Source: Telluria mixta (lineage in GTDB: Bacteria; Pseudomonadota; Gammaproteobacteria; Burkholderiales; Burkholderiaceae_D). From it: a DNA stretch of 64,000 bases. A program made the translations under genes and the position numbers. Below, one piece after another: positions 42,433-51,524 of the stretch; positions within the stretch are counted from its first letter, which is position 1, and each line of letters starts with the position of its first letter. The notes under the pieces are model-generated. The model did not search any database. It saw only the letters and a list, made by a program, of their open reading frames with translations, and was not told the origin of the DNA. The DNA lies in assembly GCF_029223865.1 (NCBI RefSeq), contig NZ_CP119520.1, positions 3,410,001 to 3,474,000 on the forward strand, read 5' to 3'.

Positions 42433-43080
42433 TCAGTCAATGAGCTGGTTGCGGATGGCGTAGTGGGTCAGTTCGGCGCTGGTCTTGAGTTTCATCTTGG
42501 CCAGCAGGCGCGAGCGGTACTCGCTGACCGTCTTCACCGACAGCGAGAGTTCGCGCGCGATCTCGCTCACGGTCTTGCCGGAGGCGATCAGTGTGAGGGT
42601 CTGGTATTCGCGGTCGGACAGCGACTCGTGGACGGGGGCGTCGTGGTTCTCGCCGAGCTGGGCCGCCAGCACCTGGGCCAGTTGCGCGCTGACGTAGCGC
42701 TGGCCGCTCGCCACCTGGCGGATCGCGTTGACGAGTTCCTTCGGCGCGCTCTGCTTGGTCAGATACCCGGCCGCGCCTGCCTTGAGCGAGCGGATCGCGT
42801 ACTGGTCTTCGCGGTGCATGGACAGCATCAGCACGGCCAGGTCCGGCTGTTCGCTCTTGATCTGCTTGAGCACCTCGATGCCGTTGCGGTCGGGCAGGGA
42901 GATATCGAGCAACACCACGTTGCAGCGCGATTTGCGGAACAGCTTGACGGCGTCGAGACCGGTCTCGGCTTCGCCCGCGACAACGATGTCGCGCTGTTCG
43001 GCGAGGATCTGTTTCAGGCCTTCACGCACGATGGCGTGGTCGTCTGCAATAAAAACGCGGATGCTGGCTTTTTCTGTCAT
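42433..43080 (-). CDS. NarL/FixJ-type response regulator
   Basis: 215 residues. Receiver domain (about 7-125) with acidic pair DD at 13-14, phospho-acceptor Asp59 in NVVLLDISLP and Lys109 in GYLTKQ. LuxR-type helix-turn-helix at about 148-212 (LSDREYQTLTLIASGKTVSEIARELSLSVKTVSEYRSRLL). Closest in style to UvrY/GacA and RcsB-like regulators. Its ATG overlaps the stop of the upstream kinase gene (ATGA), so the two form a pair. Targets unknown. Confidence 0.93.
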   Translation of the reverse strand: MTEKASIRVFIADDHAIVREGLKQILAEQRDIVVAGEAETGLDAVKLFRKSRCNVVLLDISLPDRNGIEVLKQIKSEQPDLAVLMLSMHREDQYAIRSLKAGAAGYLTKQSAPKELVNAIRQVASGQRYVSAQLAQVLAAQLGENHDAPVHESLSDREYQTLTLIASGKTVSEIARELSLSVKTVSEYRSRLLAKMKLKTSAELTHYAIRNQLID

Positions 43081-44561
43081 GCTCGGGTGATTTCGCTGCG
43101 TCCGGCCGCGGGGGCGGCCAGCCTGATCTTGACGACGACCATCGTGCCGCCTCCAGGTGCCTGCGCCAGGCTGAGCGTGCCGCCCAGCGCCCGGGCGCGC
43201 TCGCTCATGCCGCGCAGGCCGAACGACTGGGGCTTGAGACGGTCGGCGGGCGTGATGCCGCGGCCATTATCGCAGATGCTGAGCGTCAGGTGCTGGCGCT
43301 GGCGGCGCAGGCTGACCGTCACGCGCGTGGCGCCGGCGTGTTTCGCGATATTCGTCAGCGCTTCCTGGAAGATGCGGAACAGCGCGGCCGCCTGGTCCGG
43401 ATCGAGGTCGATTTCCTTGTCGGCGCTGCGGAACACGCACGCGATGCCCATCTGCTTTTCGAATTCGCGCGCCTGCCATTCGAGCGCGGCGACCAGCCCC
43501 AGGTCGAGCGTGCTGGGACGCAGGTCCAGCGAGATGCGGTGCACGGCCTCGATCGTGCGGTCGACGAGATCGTCCAGGTAATCCGCCTTGTCGCGCAGGG
43601 CCTGATCGTCCGGCAGGCGCGCCGCGAGCATGGCCAGCGCCATCTTGATCGCCGTGAGATTGCCGCCCAGGTCGTCGTGGATCTCGCGCGCGATGCGGGC
43701 CCGTTCCTGTTCCTTCACCTGCTGGATGTGGTTCGTCAGCTCGGCCAGGCGCGCGCGCGACCGCCGGGTTTCTTCCTGCTCCAGCCTGCTCGCGGTGACG
43801 TTCGTCATGATGCCGTCCCACTGGACACCGCCATCGTCGAGCGGCAGCGGCGTCGCGCGCAGGCTGATCCACTTGACGTCGTTCCACGCCTCCACGCAGA
43901 TGCGGCCTTCCCAGTTCCACGCGGCCAGCGCCGACTTCGATGCTTCCATCGCGTCCTGGTAACCCTTGCGGTCCTCCGGCAAGATCAGCCGCACAAAGCG
44001 CCCGGGATCCTGTTGCAGTTCCGATACCGACAGGCCCAGCAGCGCCGTGCAGCCCTCGCTCAGGTACGGGTAGGCCATCGTGCCATCCGCGTGCAGCACG
44101 AACTGGTAGACGAGGCCGGGCGTGTGGTTGACGACGGCGTTGAAGCGCGCCTGGTATTGCTCGAGCGCCATGCCGGCCGCCAGTTCCAGCGACAGGTCGT
44201 CGCCGATCGCAAGGATCAGGGAACGGCCGTCGCGCACGATGCGCAGGAAGCACAGCTTGATCGGATACGTGGTCCCGTCGGCGCGGCGATGGCGCGTGCG
44301 CAGGCTGACCTGGTCGCCGATTTCCTGGCCCAGCGAGCCGATGAGCGCAACGAGTTCCGCGCGGTCGAGCTGGGGCGCCAGGTCGAGCGGCGTCATGCCG
44401 CACAGTTCCCTGAGCTCATGGCCGAGGTTGCGGCGTGCGGCCTGGTTGACGTCGACGAGACGCAGCGTGTCGGCGTCGAACAGGTAGATTTCCGTGGTGG
44501 ACGCCTGCATCGCGGGCGCGAGGACGGGGGCAGGGGAGGACGTGTCTGGACTCATGGTCAT
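43077..44561 (-). CDS. PAS-PAS histidine kinase, NarX/DegS type
   Basis: 494 residues from ATG 44561 (MTMSPDTSSPAP); an open stretch upstream overlaps the next gene. Two PAS domains (about 22-130 and 145-265, LYQFVLHADGTMAYPYLSEG) and a HisKA_3 dimerisation domain with phospho-His in ERARIAREIHDDLGGNL. An HATPase domain at the end has SICDNGRGI and GLRGMSERARALGGTL. No membrane helix, so it senses a cytoplasmic signal. Overlaps its response regulator by 4 bases. Partnership by position is strong; function is open. Confidence 0.9.
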   Translation of the reverse strand: MTMSPDTSSPAPVLAPAMQASTTEIYLFDADTLRLVDVNQAARRNLGHELRELCGMTPLDLAPQLDRAELVALIGSLGQEIGDQVSLRTRHRRADGTTYPIKLCFLRIVRDGRSLILAIGDDLSLELAAGMALEQYQARFNAVVNHTPGLVYQFVLHADGTMAYPYLSEGCTALLGLSVSELQQDPGRFVRLILPEDRKGYQDAMEASKSALAAWNWEGRICVEAWNDVKWISLRATPLPLDDGGVQWDGIMTNVTASRLEQEETRRSRARLAELTNHIQQVKEQERARIAREIHDDLGGNLTAIKMALAMLAARLPDDQALRDKADYLDDLVDRTIEAVHRISLDLRPSTLDLGLVAALEWQAREFEKQMGIACVFRSADKEIDLDPDQAAALFRIFQEALTNIAKHAGATRVTVSLRRQRQHLTLSICDNGRGITPADRLKPQSFGLRGMSERARALGGTLSLAQAPGGGTMVVVKIRLAAPAAGRSEITRA

Positions 44562-44562
44562 G

Positions 44563-45174
44563 TCATCGGTCTGTCGGTTGGCGCCGGCGCGCACGCCACT
44601 GGACCACGAACCGGCGCAGCACGCGCCGCGTGCGGCTGGCATGGCGGCCGCCGGCATCCGTTGGCCGTGCACGCAACCGGCGCAGCAGGCGCCTGCAACC
44701 CACCCGCATGCCGCGCAGCGCCCGGCTGGCCGCGTGGCAGGCGTGGCTCGCGCGCCAGTAGTCGAGGCAACGGGTCTTGGCGCCCATGAACCAGCCGTGG
44801 CAGCGCGCGAACCAGCCGACCGCGAGCAGGGTCGGCAAGGTCAGCACATAGATCCGTGCCACGACGGCCGCGCCGCCTACCTTGGCCACCACGATGGTCG
44901 CGATGCCGGACAGGGCATGGCCATGGGCGATGGCGAGCAGGGCCAGCAATTTGACTGGAAACAGCAGCAGGCCGGGCAGCACGAAGGCGCACAGCGCGGC
45001 ATACGGCGGCAGGGTGCGCACGCGGGCTTCCAGCGCCGCCAGCGCGGGCCAGCGCGCGAGCGCGCGCGTCAGGCGCATGCCGGTATCCCAGCACCATTCC
45101 TCGACGAGCAGCACCACGGCCGCCAGGTACACCAGTGGCGCGAACATCCGGCTGCGTGGAAGGGCTCGTGTCAT
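44563..45174 (-). CDS. Membrane protein of unknown function
   Basis: 203 residues from ATG 45174 (MTRALPRSRMFAPLVYL); the frame continues far upstream across greB, which I treat as non-coding. Three hydrophobic segments: about 10-26, 60-83 (YAALCAFVLPGLLLFPVKLLALLAI) and 86-115 (LSGIATIVVAKVGGAAVVARIYVLTLPTLLAVGWF). The C-terminal 55 residues are very Arg-rich (CRRLLRRLRARPTD). Ends one base before the kinase start, so possibly in one operon. I do not recognise a family. Confidence 0.7.
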   Translation of the reverse strand: MTRALPRSRMFAPLVYLAAVVLLVEEWCWDTGMRLTRALARWPALAALEARVRTLPPYAALCAFVLPGLLLFPVKLLALLAIAHGHALSGIATIVVAKVGGAAVVARIYVLTLPTLLAVGWFARCHGWFMGAKTRCLDYWRASHACHAASRALRGMRVGCRRLLRRLRARPTDAGGRHASRTRRVLRRFVVQWRARRRQPTDR

Positions 45175-45246
45175 GGCCTCATGATACGGGAAAACCTGCG
45201 TGGCACAGAGGCGCGCGCGTGTTATCGAAGGCGCTACAATAGACGC

Positions 45247-45813
<567 letters not shown>

Positions 45814-45882
45814 TCCGGCGGATGGCGCGCGGCGGGATGCCGCCCCGGCTGATAAGATGGCGGTTTCCGCTTCCCGCATCCC

Positions 45883-46473
45883 ATGAACCGTTCCACCGAC
45901 GTTGCGTCCGAAGCCGATCCGCTGACCGCCCTGCGCACAGCCACCGCCAGCCGCCATGCGGCCCTCGACGCCGGCCTGCCGATCGGCGCCCCCGACGCCT
46001 CCCTGCACGACTACATCGCCCACCTGGTCCTGTTGCGGACCTGGCTCGTGCCCCTGCATGGCTGGCTGGCCGGATTCGCGGATGGTCCGCAATTCGATCA
46101 TGCCCAACGTCTGGCCCGGATCGACGCCGACCTCGCCGAGGCGGGATACGCATCGCCGTGCACGCCGTGCGGCGACGCCTGGCCGGCAGCGGCCAGCCCC
46201 GCCTACCGCTGGGGCGTGCACTACGTCATCGAAGGCTCGCAACTGGGCGGCGCCGTGCTGTACGAACGCCTGCACGAACGCCTGGCGCCGCACCGGCTGC
46301 GCTACCTGCAAGGCGACGATGCCGGTCCCGGCCCCCGCTGGCGCGCCTTCATGCAGGCGCTGCGTGCAGGCGTGCGCTCACCGGCTGAGATCGCGGACGC
46401 GTGCGCCGGGGCGTGCGCCGCCTTCTTCCGGATACTCGAACTGCGTGCCGATGCGCGTGCCGGCGCCGCCTGA
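45883..46473 (+). CDS. bphO: Heme oxygenase, BphO type
   Basis: 196 residues. Opens heme to biliverdin, the chromophore of bacteriophytochromes. The proximal His lies in TASRHAALDAGLPI, and the distal helix has the family motif YVIEGSQLGGAVLYERL. Length agrees with bacterial biliverdin-producing heme oxygenases. bphO is often beside a bacteriophytochrome kinase gene; none is present here, so the chromophore may serve a photoreceptor elsewhere, or the enzyme may serve iron recovery. Confidence 0.85.
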   Translation: MNRSTDVASEADPLTALRTATASRHAALDAGLPIGAPDASLHDYIAHLVLLRTWLVPLHGWLAGFADGPQFDHAQRLARIDADLAEAGYASPCTPCGDAWPAAASPAYRWGVHYVIEGSQLGGAVLYERLHERLAPHRLRYLQGDDAGPGPRWRAFMQALRAGVRSPAEIADACAGACAAFFRILELRADARAGAA

Positions 46474-46485
46474 GCGGGCGACCGC

Positions 46486-47253
46486 TCATTCGATGGCTTC
46501 GGCCAGGTGCAGCAGCCACGCCTTGCCGTGATCCTTGCCGCCGTCGGCGAGCACGTCCTGTGCCACGCTCAGCGTGAAGACCTTGGCATCCGTGAACCAA
46601 CGCAGCTCGGAGACGACCTGGCCCGTCGGCGCGCGCCGGATCGCGAACTGGGCCGGACAGCGGGTCGCGCCGTGCTGCACGGAGGCATTCATCAGCTCGC
46701 GCACACCGAGGACGCCGCCGCCTTCGGCCGCATACGCCCACTCGTGCAGCATGACGAGTACCCCGTCGGGACGCCGGTACACGCGCTTCACGCTGGTCCA
46801 CGGTCCGTCCTGTCCGGGCCCCTCGGGTACCACGCCCGCCAGCGTGTAGCCGGCGAGATCGCTGGCCGAGACGTCCGCCGGCGGCACTTTTGCGTGCGCG
46901 ATGACGCGATCCAGCGCCCCGTCCAGCGGCAGCGCCCGCCCGTCGGCGCTTTCCAGGTCGTGCGCCTCCTCGGGCGTCATGTCGCCGTAAAGTACGCCGT
47001 CTCCTGCGCGCAGGCGTTTGATTTCATTGTCGACCGTGCGCCGCAATTGCGGCGGCAAGGATGCCAGATCGACCAATTTGGCTTTTCCCGGTTCGATTTG
47101 CGGCGCAGGATTGGCGGCGTCCGTTTTTTTACGGATATCCGCCCCGGCGTGAACAGCCAATAAAACATAGCCGATCAGAAAAACCATCAGGTATCGGACC
47201 AATAAGGCATTGTGTTCAGTGATCGACGGCGGCATGCTCGATTCCATTTCCAT
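46486..47253 (-). CDS. Unknown protein with one N-terminal membrane segment
   Basis: 255 residues. A hydrophobic stretch at about 17-36 (LLVRYLMVFLIGYVLLAVHA) suggests a signal anchor, leaving the rest in the periplasm. The soluble part has a charged helical region (RRTVDNEIKRLRAGDGVLYG) and a C-terminal beta-rich part (GPWTSVKRVYRRPDGVLVMLHEWAY, PTGQVVSELRWFTDAKVFTLS). I recognise no domain. Convergent with bphO, 12 bases apart. The 276 bases upstream are AT-rich. Confidence 0.7.
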   Translation of the reverse strand: MEMESSMPPSITEHNALLVRYLMVFLIGYVLLAVHAGADIRKKTDAANPAPQIEPGKAKLVDLASLPPQLRRTVDNEIKRLRAGDGVLYGDMTPEEAHDLESADGRALPLDGALDRVIAHAKVPPADVSASDLAGYTLAGVVPEGPGQDGPWTSVKRVYRRPDGVLVMLHEWAYAAEGGGVLGVRELMNASVQHGATRCPAQFAIRRAPTGQVVSELRWFTDAKVFTLSVAQDVLADGGKDHGKAWLLHLAEAIE

Positions 47254-47529
47254 TAATCATTTTCCAGCACAGACGTCATTTCCGTCCCTCTGCACCTGGG
47301 AAATATGATGGATGGGCGCCCCTCACGGTTTGTGCAGCGCCAATAGTGCGCATTTGGTTTCCGCGCTTAAATAATTTTCAAAATTAATATTCCAGCAGAA
47401 ATAATTCGGCATCTATTTTTGAAAACCAATGATGAAAGAAAATACATCGTCGCGGAAAGTTGAGATTGCATAAAAATCCTCATATCCAAATAACGCATCA
47501 TCATTTCGTCCGAAAAAGCACACGAGGAA
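47254..47529. other. AT-rich divergent intergenic region before the SGNH/carbamoyltransferase operon
   Basis: 276 bases, strongly AT-rich in 47360-47520 (AATAATTTTCAAAATTAAT region) compared with the rest of the window. Must contain the promoters for the operon at 47530 and for the unknown gene on the other strand. No box pair is certain. The base composition may mark acquired DNA or a silenced (H-NS-like) promoter. Confidence 0.45.
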
Positions 47530-48546
47530 ATGATGAGGCAACTCTACGAATATCATCCTGTCGTCGGTTATCGCTATATTCCCCGTCTGCGCGTGCGGAT
47601 TCCGCATGAGGGCGGCGGGTATCTCATGCAGGTCAACGAACAGGGGTTCCGCGCCGACCGGCCCTTCGCACGGGCGCGCACGCCCGGCCACCGGCGCGTC
47701 CTCGTGTTCGGCGACTCGTTCACGGCCGGCGACGCCGTGCCCAACCGCCAGCGCTATACCGAGCTGCTGGAGGCACGGCTGCCCGAGGCCGGCACGCCGC
47801 CCGTCGAGGTCTACAATTTCGGCCTGTCGTCGACGGGGACGGACCAGCAATACCTCATCTGGCGCGAATTCGCCCGCGACATCGAGCACGACCTCGTCGT
47901 GATCGCCGTCTTCGTCGAAAACATCCGGCGCGTCGTCGCGCAATTCCGTCCGCACCACGACGAGCACGGCGTCGAGCGCCTGTATGCCAAGCCGTATTAC
48001 CGGCTCGAGAACGGCACGCTGCGGCTGTGCCACGTGCCGCCCCGGCGCGATCCGTACGAGGAAGCCGAGCTGGACGCCTCCCAGGCCGCCGCCGTGGACC
48101 ACGGCGGACGCTTCCTCATGCTGCGCAAGGTGGTCAACAAGCTGGGCATCCGCAACATGGTCCAGCACCTCACGCAATACCAGCCGCTGCCGCACTATGA
48201 CTCGCCCGCCGACCCGGCCTGGTGCCTGATGCGCGCGATCCTCACGCAGTGGATCCGTGCGCTCGACCGGCCCGTGCTCCTGATGCCGCTGCCGTTGCCG
48301 CAGCATCTCGACGAGACATGCGATGCCACGTCGTACCAGGCCCGGTTCGCGGAACTGGCCGCCGACCTCGGCTGCCGCCTGCACGACCCGCTGCCCGACC
48401 TGCTGCGCATCGCACCCGACGCGCGTCGCCGGCTGCGTTGGGACAAGGACATCCATTTCACACCGGCCGGCCACGACGCCCTCGCGCGTTCGCTCGAGCC
48501 CGTCATTGCGGACATGCTGGGCGCAGGCCTGGCCCGCGCCAGCTGA
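47530..48546 (+). CDS. SGNH/GDSL hydrolase family protein
   Basis: 338 residues, no signal peptide. SGNH fold: catalytic Ser in RVLVFGDSFTAGDAV, Gly/Asn region in YNFGLSSTGTDQQ, further VFVENIRR, and the C-terminal Asp/His pair in DIHFTPAGHDALA. Such enzymes add or remove acyl groups from sugars and peptides. The N-terminal 45 residues (YEYHPVVGYRYIPRLRVRIPHE, NEQGFRADRPF) are the usual lead-in of SGNH proteins linked to polysaccharide or metabolite clusters. ATGs at 47530 and 47533 are both possible. First gene of a four-gene operon; the next gene starts 9 bases later. Confidence 0.85.
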   Translation: MMRQLYEYHPVVGYRYIPRLRVRIPHEGGGYLMQVNEQGFRADRPFARARTPGHRRVLVFGDSFTAGDAVPNRQRYTELLEARLPEAGTPPVEVYNFGLSSTGTDQQYLIWREFARDIEHDLVVIAVFVENIRRVVAQFRPHHDEHGVERLYAKPYYRLENGTLRLCHVPPRRDPYEEAELDASQAAAVDHGGRFLMLRKVVNKLGIRNMVQHLTQYQPLPHYDSPADPAWCLMRAILTQWIRALDRPVLLMPLPLPQHLDETCDATSYQARFAELAADLGCRLHDPLPDLLRIAPDARRRLRWDKDIHFTPAGHDALARSLEPVIADMLGAGLARAS

Positions 48547-48555
48547 GGAGGCGAC

Positions 48556-50418
48556 ATGGGCAACACTATCCTGGGCATCGCCGGCTATTACCATGACGCG
48601 GCGGCGGCGCTGGTGCGCGACGGCGAGATCGTCGCGGCCGCGCAGGAAGAGCGCTTCACGCGCCGCAAGCACGACCCGTCGTTTCCCGTCAACGCCATCA
48701 ATTACTGTCTCGAAGAAGGCTTCGTCGACGCGGCCGACCTCGATGCGATCGTCTTCTACGACAACCCGCTGCTGACGTTCGACCGCGTCGTGCAGAACGC
48801 CTGCGCCGGTCTGCGGCAAGGTCCCGCCGCGGGAGCGCGCGACCTGTTCGTCCAGGCGGCAGGGGCGGTGCTGGGCGACAAGATCTGGGTGAACGAGCAC
48901 GTGCGCCAGACGCTCGGCACGCTCGGACGCGCCGGCCGCGTGCTGTTCGCCGAACACCACATGGCCCATGCCGCCAGCGCCTTCTACCCGTCGCCGTTCG
49001 ACAGCGCCGCCGTGCTCACGATCGACGGTGTCGGCGAATGGGCCACGACCACGCTCGGCACGGGTCGCGGCCGGACACTGGAACTGTTCGCCGAGATCGA
49101 CTATCCGCATTCGCTGGGCCTGCTGTACAGCGCATTCACGAGTTTCTGCGGCTTCAAGGTCAATTCCGGCGAGTACAAGCTGATGGGGCTGGCGCCTTAC
49201 GGCAGGCCGCGCTACGCCGGCCGGATCCGCGAACACCTGATCGACGTCCGGACCGACGGCTCGTACCGGCTGGACATGTCTTGTTTCGGCTGGCTGGACG
49301 GCATGGCGATGCCCGGTCCACGCTTCGCCGACCTGTTCGACGGCCCGGCGCGCCAGCCCGAGACGCCGATCACGCGGCGCGAGATGGACCTCGCGGCCAG
49401 CATCCAGCAGGTGACCGAGGACATTGTGCTCAAGACGGCGCGCCACCTGCGCCGGCTGAGCGGCGAGCGCAACCTCGTGCTGGCGGGCGGCGTGGCGTTG
49501 AACTGCGTCGCCAACGGCAAGCTGGCCGCGGCCGGCATCTTCGACGGTATCTGGGTCCAGCCGGCTGCGGGCGATGCGGGCGGTGCGCTGGGCGCGGCCC
49601 TGCTGGCGCACCACATGGCGTTCGAGGCGCCGCGCCGGCGAACGCACGGGGAGGGCGATGCCCAGCGCGGCAGTTACCTCGGACCGCGTTATTCGAGCGA
49701 GGAAATCCTTGCCTTCCTCGACCGCAAAGGCTATCCATACCGGCGCATCGTCGATCGCGACGAGCGCCTGGCCGTCGTCGCGGAGGCGCTGGCGGCGGGC
49801 AAGATCGCCGGCTGGCTGTCGGGGCGCATGGAATTCGGGCCGCGCGCGCTGGGTGCCCGGTCGATCCTCGGCGACCCGCGCAATCCGCGCACGCAGGCGA
49901 CGATGAACCTGAAAATCAAGTTCCGCGAATCGTTCCGCCCGTTCGCGCCGGCCGTGCTGCGCGAGCGCTGCGCCGAGTACTTCGACTTCGACGGCGACAG
50001 CCCGTACATGCTGATGGTGGCACCGGTGAATGCGACACGCTGCGTGCCCATGGACACGAACGCCTTCGAGGCGGGCGACGACGACATGATGGCGGTCATC
50101 AACCAGCCGCGCAGCGACATCCCGGCCGTCACCCACGTCGATTACTCGGCCCGCATCCAGACCGTCGACAGGGACAGTCATCCGGAATTCCGCGCCCTGA
50201 TCGAAGCGTTCGAACGGCTGACGGGCTGCCCGCTGCTCGTGAACACATCGTTCAACGTGCGCGGCGAGCCGATCGTGTGCAGTCCGCAGGATGCCTACCG
50301 CTGCTTCATGCGCACGGAGATGGATGTGCTGGTGCTGGAGGACGTCGTGCTGTGGCGCCGCGAGCAGCCGCCGTTGCCGGATGACGAGGACTGGAGGAAG
50401 ACCTATGAGCTCGATTGA
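48556..50418 (+). CDS. Carbamoyltransferase, NodU/CmcH family
   Basis: 620 residues. Transfers a carbamoyl group from carbamoyl phosphate to a hydroxyl via a carbamoyl-adenylate. N-terminal domain (about 1-350): GIAGYYHDAAAALVRDGEI, AQEERFTRRKHD, EHHMAHAASAFYPSPF with the metal-binding His, and LAGGVALNCVANGK. C-terminal carbamoyltransferase domain (about 400-580): GRMEFGPRALGARSILGDPR and LVNTSFNVRGEPIV. Complete, so probably active. Ribosome site GAGGAGG just before the ATG. Relatives act on Nod factors, antibiotics and saxitoxin-type compounds; the substrate here is unknown. Confidence 0.93.
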   Translation: MGNTILGIAGYYHDAAAALVRDGEIVAAAQEERFTRRKHDPSFPVNAINYCLEEGFVDAADLDAIVFYDNPLLTFDRVVQNACAGLRQGPAAGARDLFVQAAGAVLGDKIWVNEHVRQTLGTLGRAGRVLFAEHHMAHAASAFYPSPFDSAAVLTIDGVGEWATTTLGTGRGRTLELFAEIDYPHSLGLLYSAFTSFCGFKVNSGEYKLMGLAPYGRPRYAGRIREHLIDVRTDGSYRLDMSCFGWLDGMAMPGPRFADLFDGPARQPETPITRREMDLAASIQQVTEDIVLKTARHLRRLSGERNLVLAGGVALNCVANGKLAAAGIFDGIWVQPAAGDAGGALGAALLAHHMAFEAPRRRTHGEGDAQRGSYLGPRYSSEEILAFLDRKGYPYRRIVDRDERLAVVAEALAAGKIAGWLSGRMEFGPRALGARSILGDPRNPRTQATMNLKIKFRESFRPFAPAVLRERCAEYFDFDGDSPYMLMVAPVNATRCVPMDTNAFEAGDDDMMAVINQPRSDIPAVTHVDYSARIQTVDRDSHPEFRALIEAFERLTGCPLLVNTSFNVRGEPIVCSPQDAYRCFMRTEMDVLVLEDVVLWRREQPPLPDDEDWRKTYELD

Positions 50419-50761
50419 CGACAAAGCACTGCGCGCCATCGCGGCGCCGCTGTTCGATGCCCTGACCGCGCACTGCGTACCCGGCCAGGTACCGTTCCCG
50501 CTGGGCCCGAATCCGCGCCTGGCCAGCTATTACACGCAGCGCACGCACACGACGATGGGCTTCGACGACTTCCTCGTACCGTCATGCCTGGACGCCGAGG
50601 GATTCGGCGCGCGTCTCGCGGCGCACTGGCGCGCGCACGGGCACCCGGAGCTGGCCGCGCACGCGCCGCAGGTGGCCGAGGCGGCGCGGGCCCTGCATGC
50701 GCTGTACATCGCGGCGCGGCCACAGGCGGAGCTGTCGCCCTATGTCTACCAGATGTTCTGA
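50405..50761 (+). CDS. Small unknown protein in the carbamoyltransferase operon
   Basis: 118 residues from ATG 50405, overlapping the carbamoyltransferase stop by 14 bases, so translation is probably coupled. No signal peptide or membrane helix. Readable features are RLASYYTQRTHTTMGFDDFLVPSCLD and a helical C-terminal half rich in Ala/His ending SPYVYQMF. No family recognised. It is not the short membrane protein that often follows carbamoyltransferases of this family. Might be an accessory or carrier protein for its neighbours. Confidence 0.75.
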   Translation: MSSIDDKALRAIAAPLFDALTAHCVPGQVPFPLGPNPRLASYYTQRTHTTMGFDDFLVPSCLDAEGFGARLAAHWRAHGHPELAAHAPQVAEAARALHALYIAARPQAELSPYVYQMF

Positions 50762-50771
50762 GTAGCCGCGC

Positions 50772-51524
50772 ATGGGCAACCTCGATGCGGATATGGCGGC
50801 CGTGGCGGCCGCGCACGCCTCGCCACCCGGACCTCTGCCGCCCGGTTTCATCGCGGTGCCGGCGACGACGCTGCCCGGAGGCGTCGAGGTCCCGGCTTTC
50901 GCCGTGGCGCGCTGGCTGGCGGCGTGCGGGCCGGATGGACAGGTGGTGCTGAGCGGGACGATGCCGCCGTGGGTGTGCATCGGCTACCACGCGGCCCGCC
51001 TGGCCTGTGCGCTCGCCGGCTTCGAACTGCTGACGGAGCGGCAGGCGCTGGCGATCGCCCGCGATATCGCCGGCCAGGCGACCAACTGGACGGGGGGCGC
51101 CGTCGGCGACGGCCGGCTGTTCCAGGGGCTGCACCTGGGCCGCTTCGACAGACCCCAGGCGGCCGCCGTGGACTCGCCCGATCCGCTCGAACGGCGCTGG
51201 TTCGTGCTGTCGAACGGCGAGCGCATCATCGACGCTGCGGGCAATGCGTTCAGCTGGGTGTTCGACGACGTGCAGGGCAACGCGGACGGTATCGTCGCGC
51301 ACGGTTTCCTGCCCGGCTCGCCCACGCTGGCGACGGCGCCCGGCGCGCCGATGCAGCAGGGAATGGGCTGGTGGCCGCGGGCGGGCCGGAGCTGGTGGGG
51401 CAGGGCGCTGGCGCGGGGCGGCAGCTGGTCGTCGCAGGAAGGCGCGGGAATCTTTACCGTCGTCGACGAGCGGCCGCAGGCGCAGCGGGCGTACGTCGGG
51501 TTCCGGTGTACCCTGCCTTTGTAG
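50772..51524 (+). CDS. Formylglycine-generating-enzyme-fold (C-type-lectin-like) protein
   Basis: 250 residues. Has the layout of the FGE-sulfatase superfamily: WVCIGYHAARLACALAGFELLTERQALAIARDIAG recalls the residue-selection helix. The end GERIIDAAGNAFSWVFDD followed by ARGGSWSSQEGAGIFTVVDERPQAQRAYVGFRC is the family C-terminal block (N-x-WEW, RGGSW, GFR). The two active-site Cys of true FGE are not evident, so it may be an oxidase of another kind or a binding protein. Last gene of the operon; its stop abuts the convergent stop of the stringent-response gene with no gap. Confidence 0.65.
   Translation: MGNLDADMAAVAAAHASPPGPLPPGFIAVPATTLPGGVEVPAFAVARWLAACGPDGQVVLSGTMPPWVCIGYHAARLACALAGFELLTERQALAIARDIAGQATNWTGGAVGDGRLFQGLHLGRFDRPQAAAVDSPDPLERRWFVLSNGERIIDAAGNAFSWVFDDVQGNADGIVAHGFLPGSPTLATAPGAPMQQGMGWWPRAGRSWWGRALARGGSWSSQEGAGIFTVVDERPQAQRAYVGFRCTLPL

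Noticed and set aside
47413..50439. 1008-codon open frame on the minus strand
   Set aside because: Antisense to the SGNH hydrolase and carbamoyltransferase genes, which have full motifs. The translation shows no domain, only codon-bias shadow.
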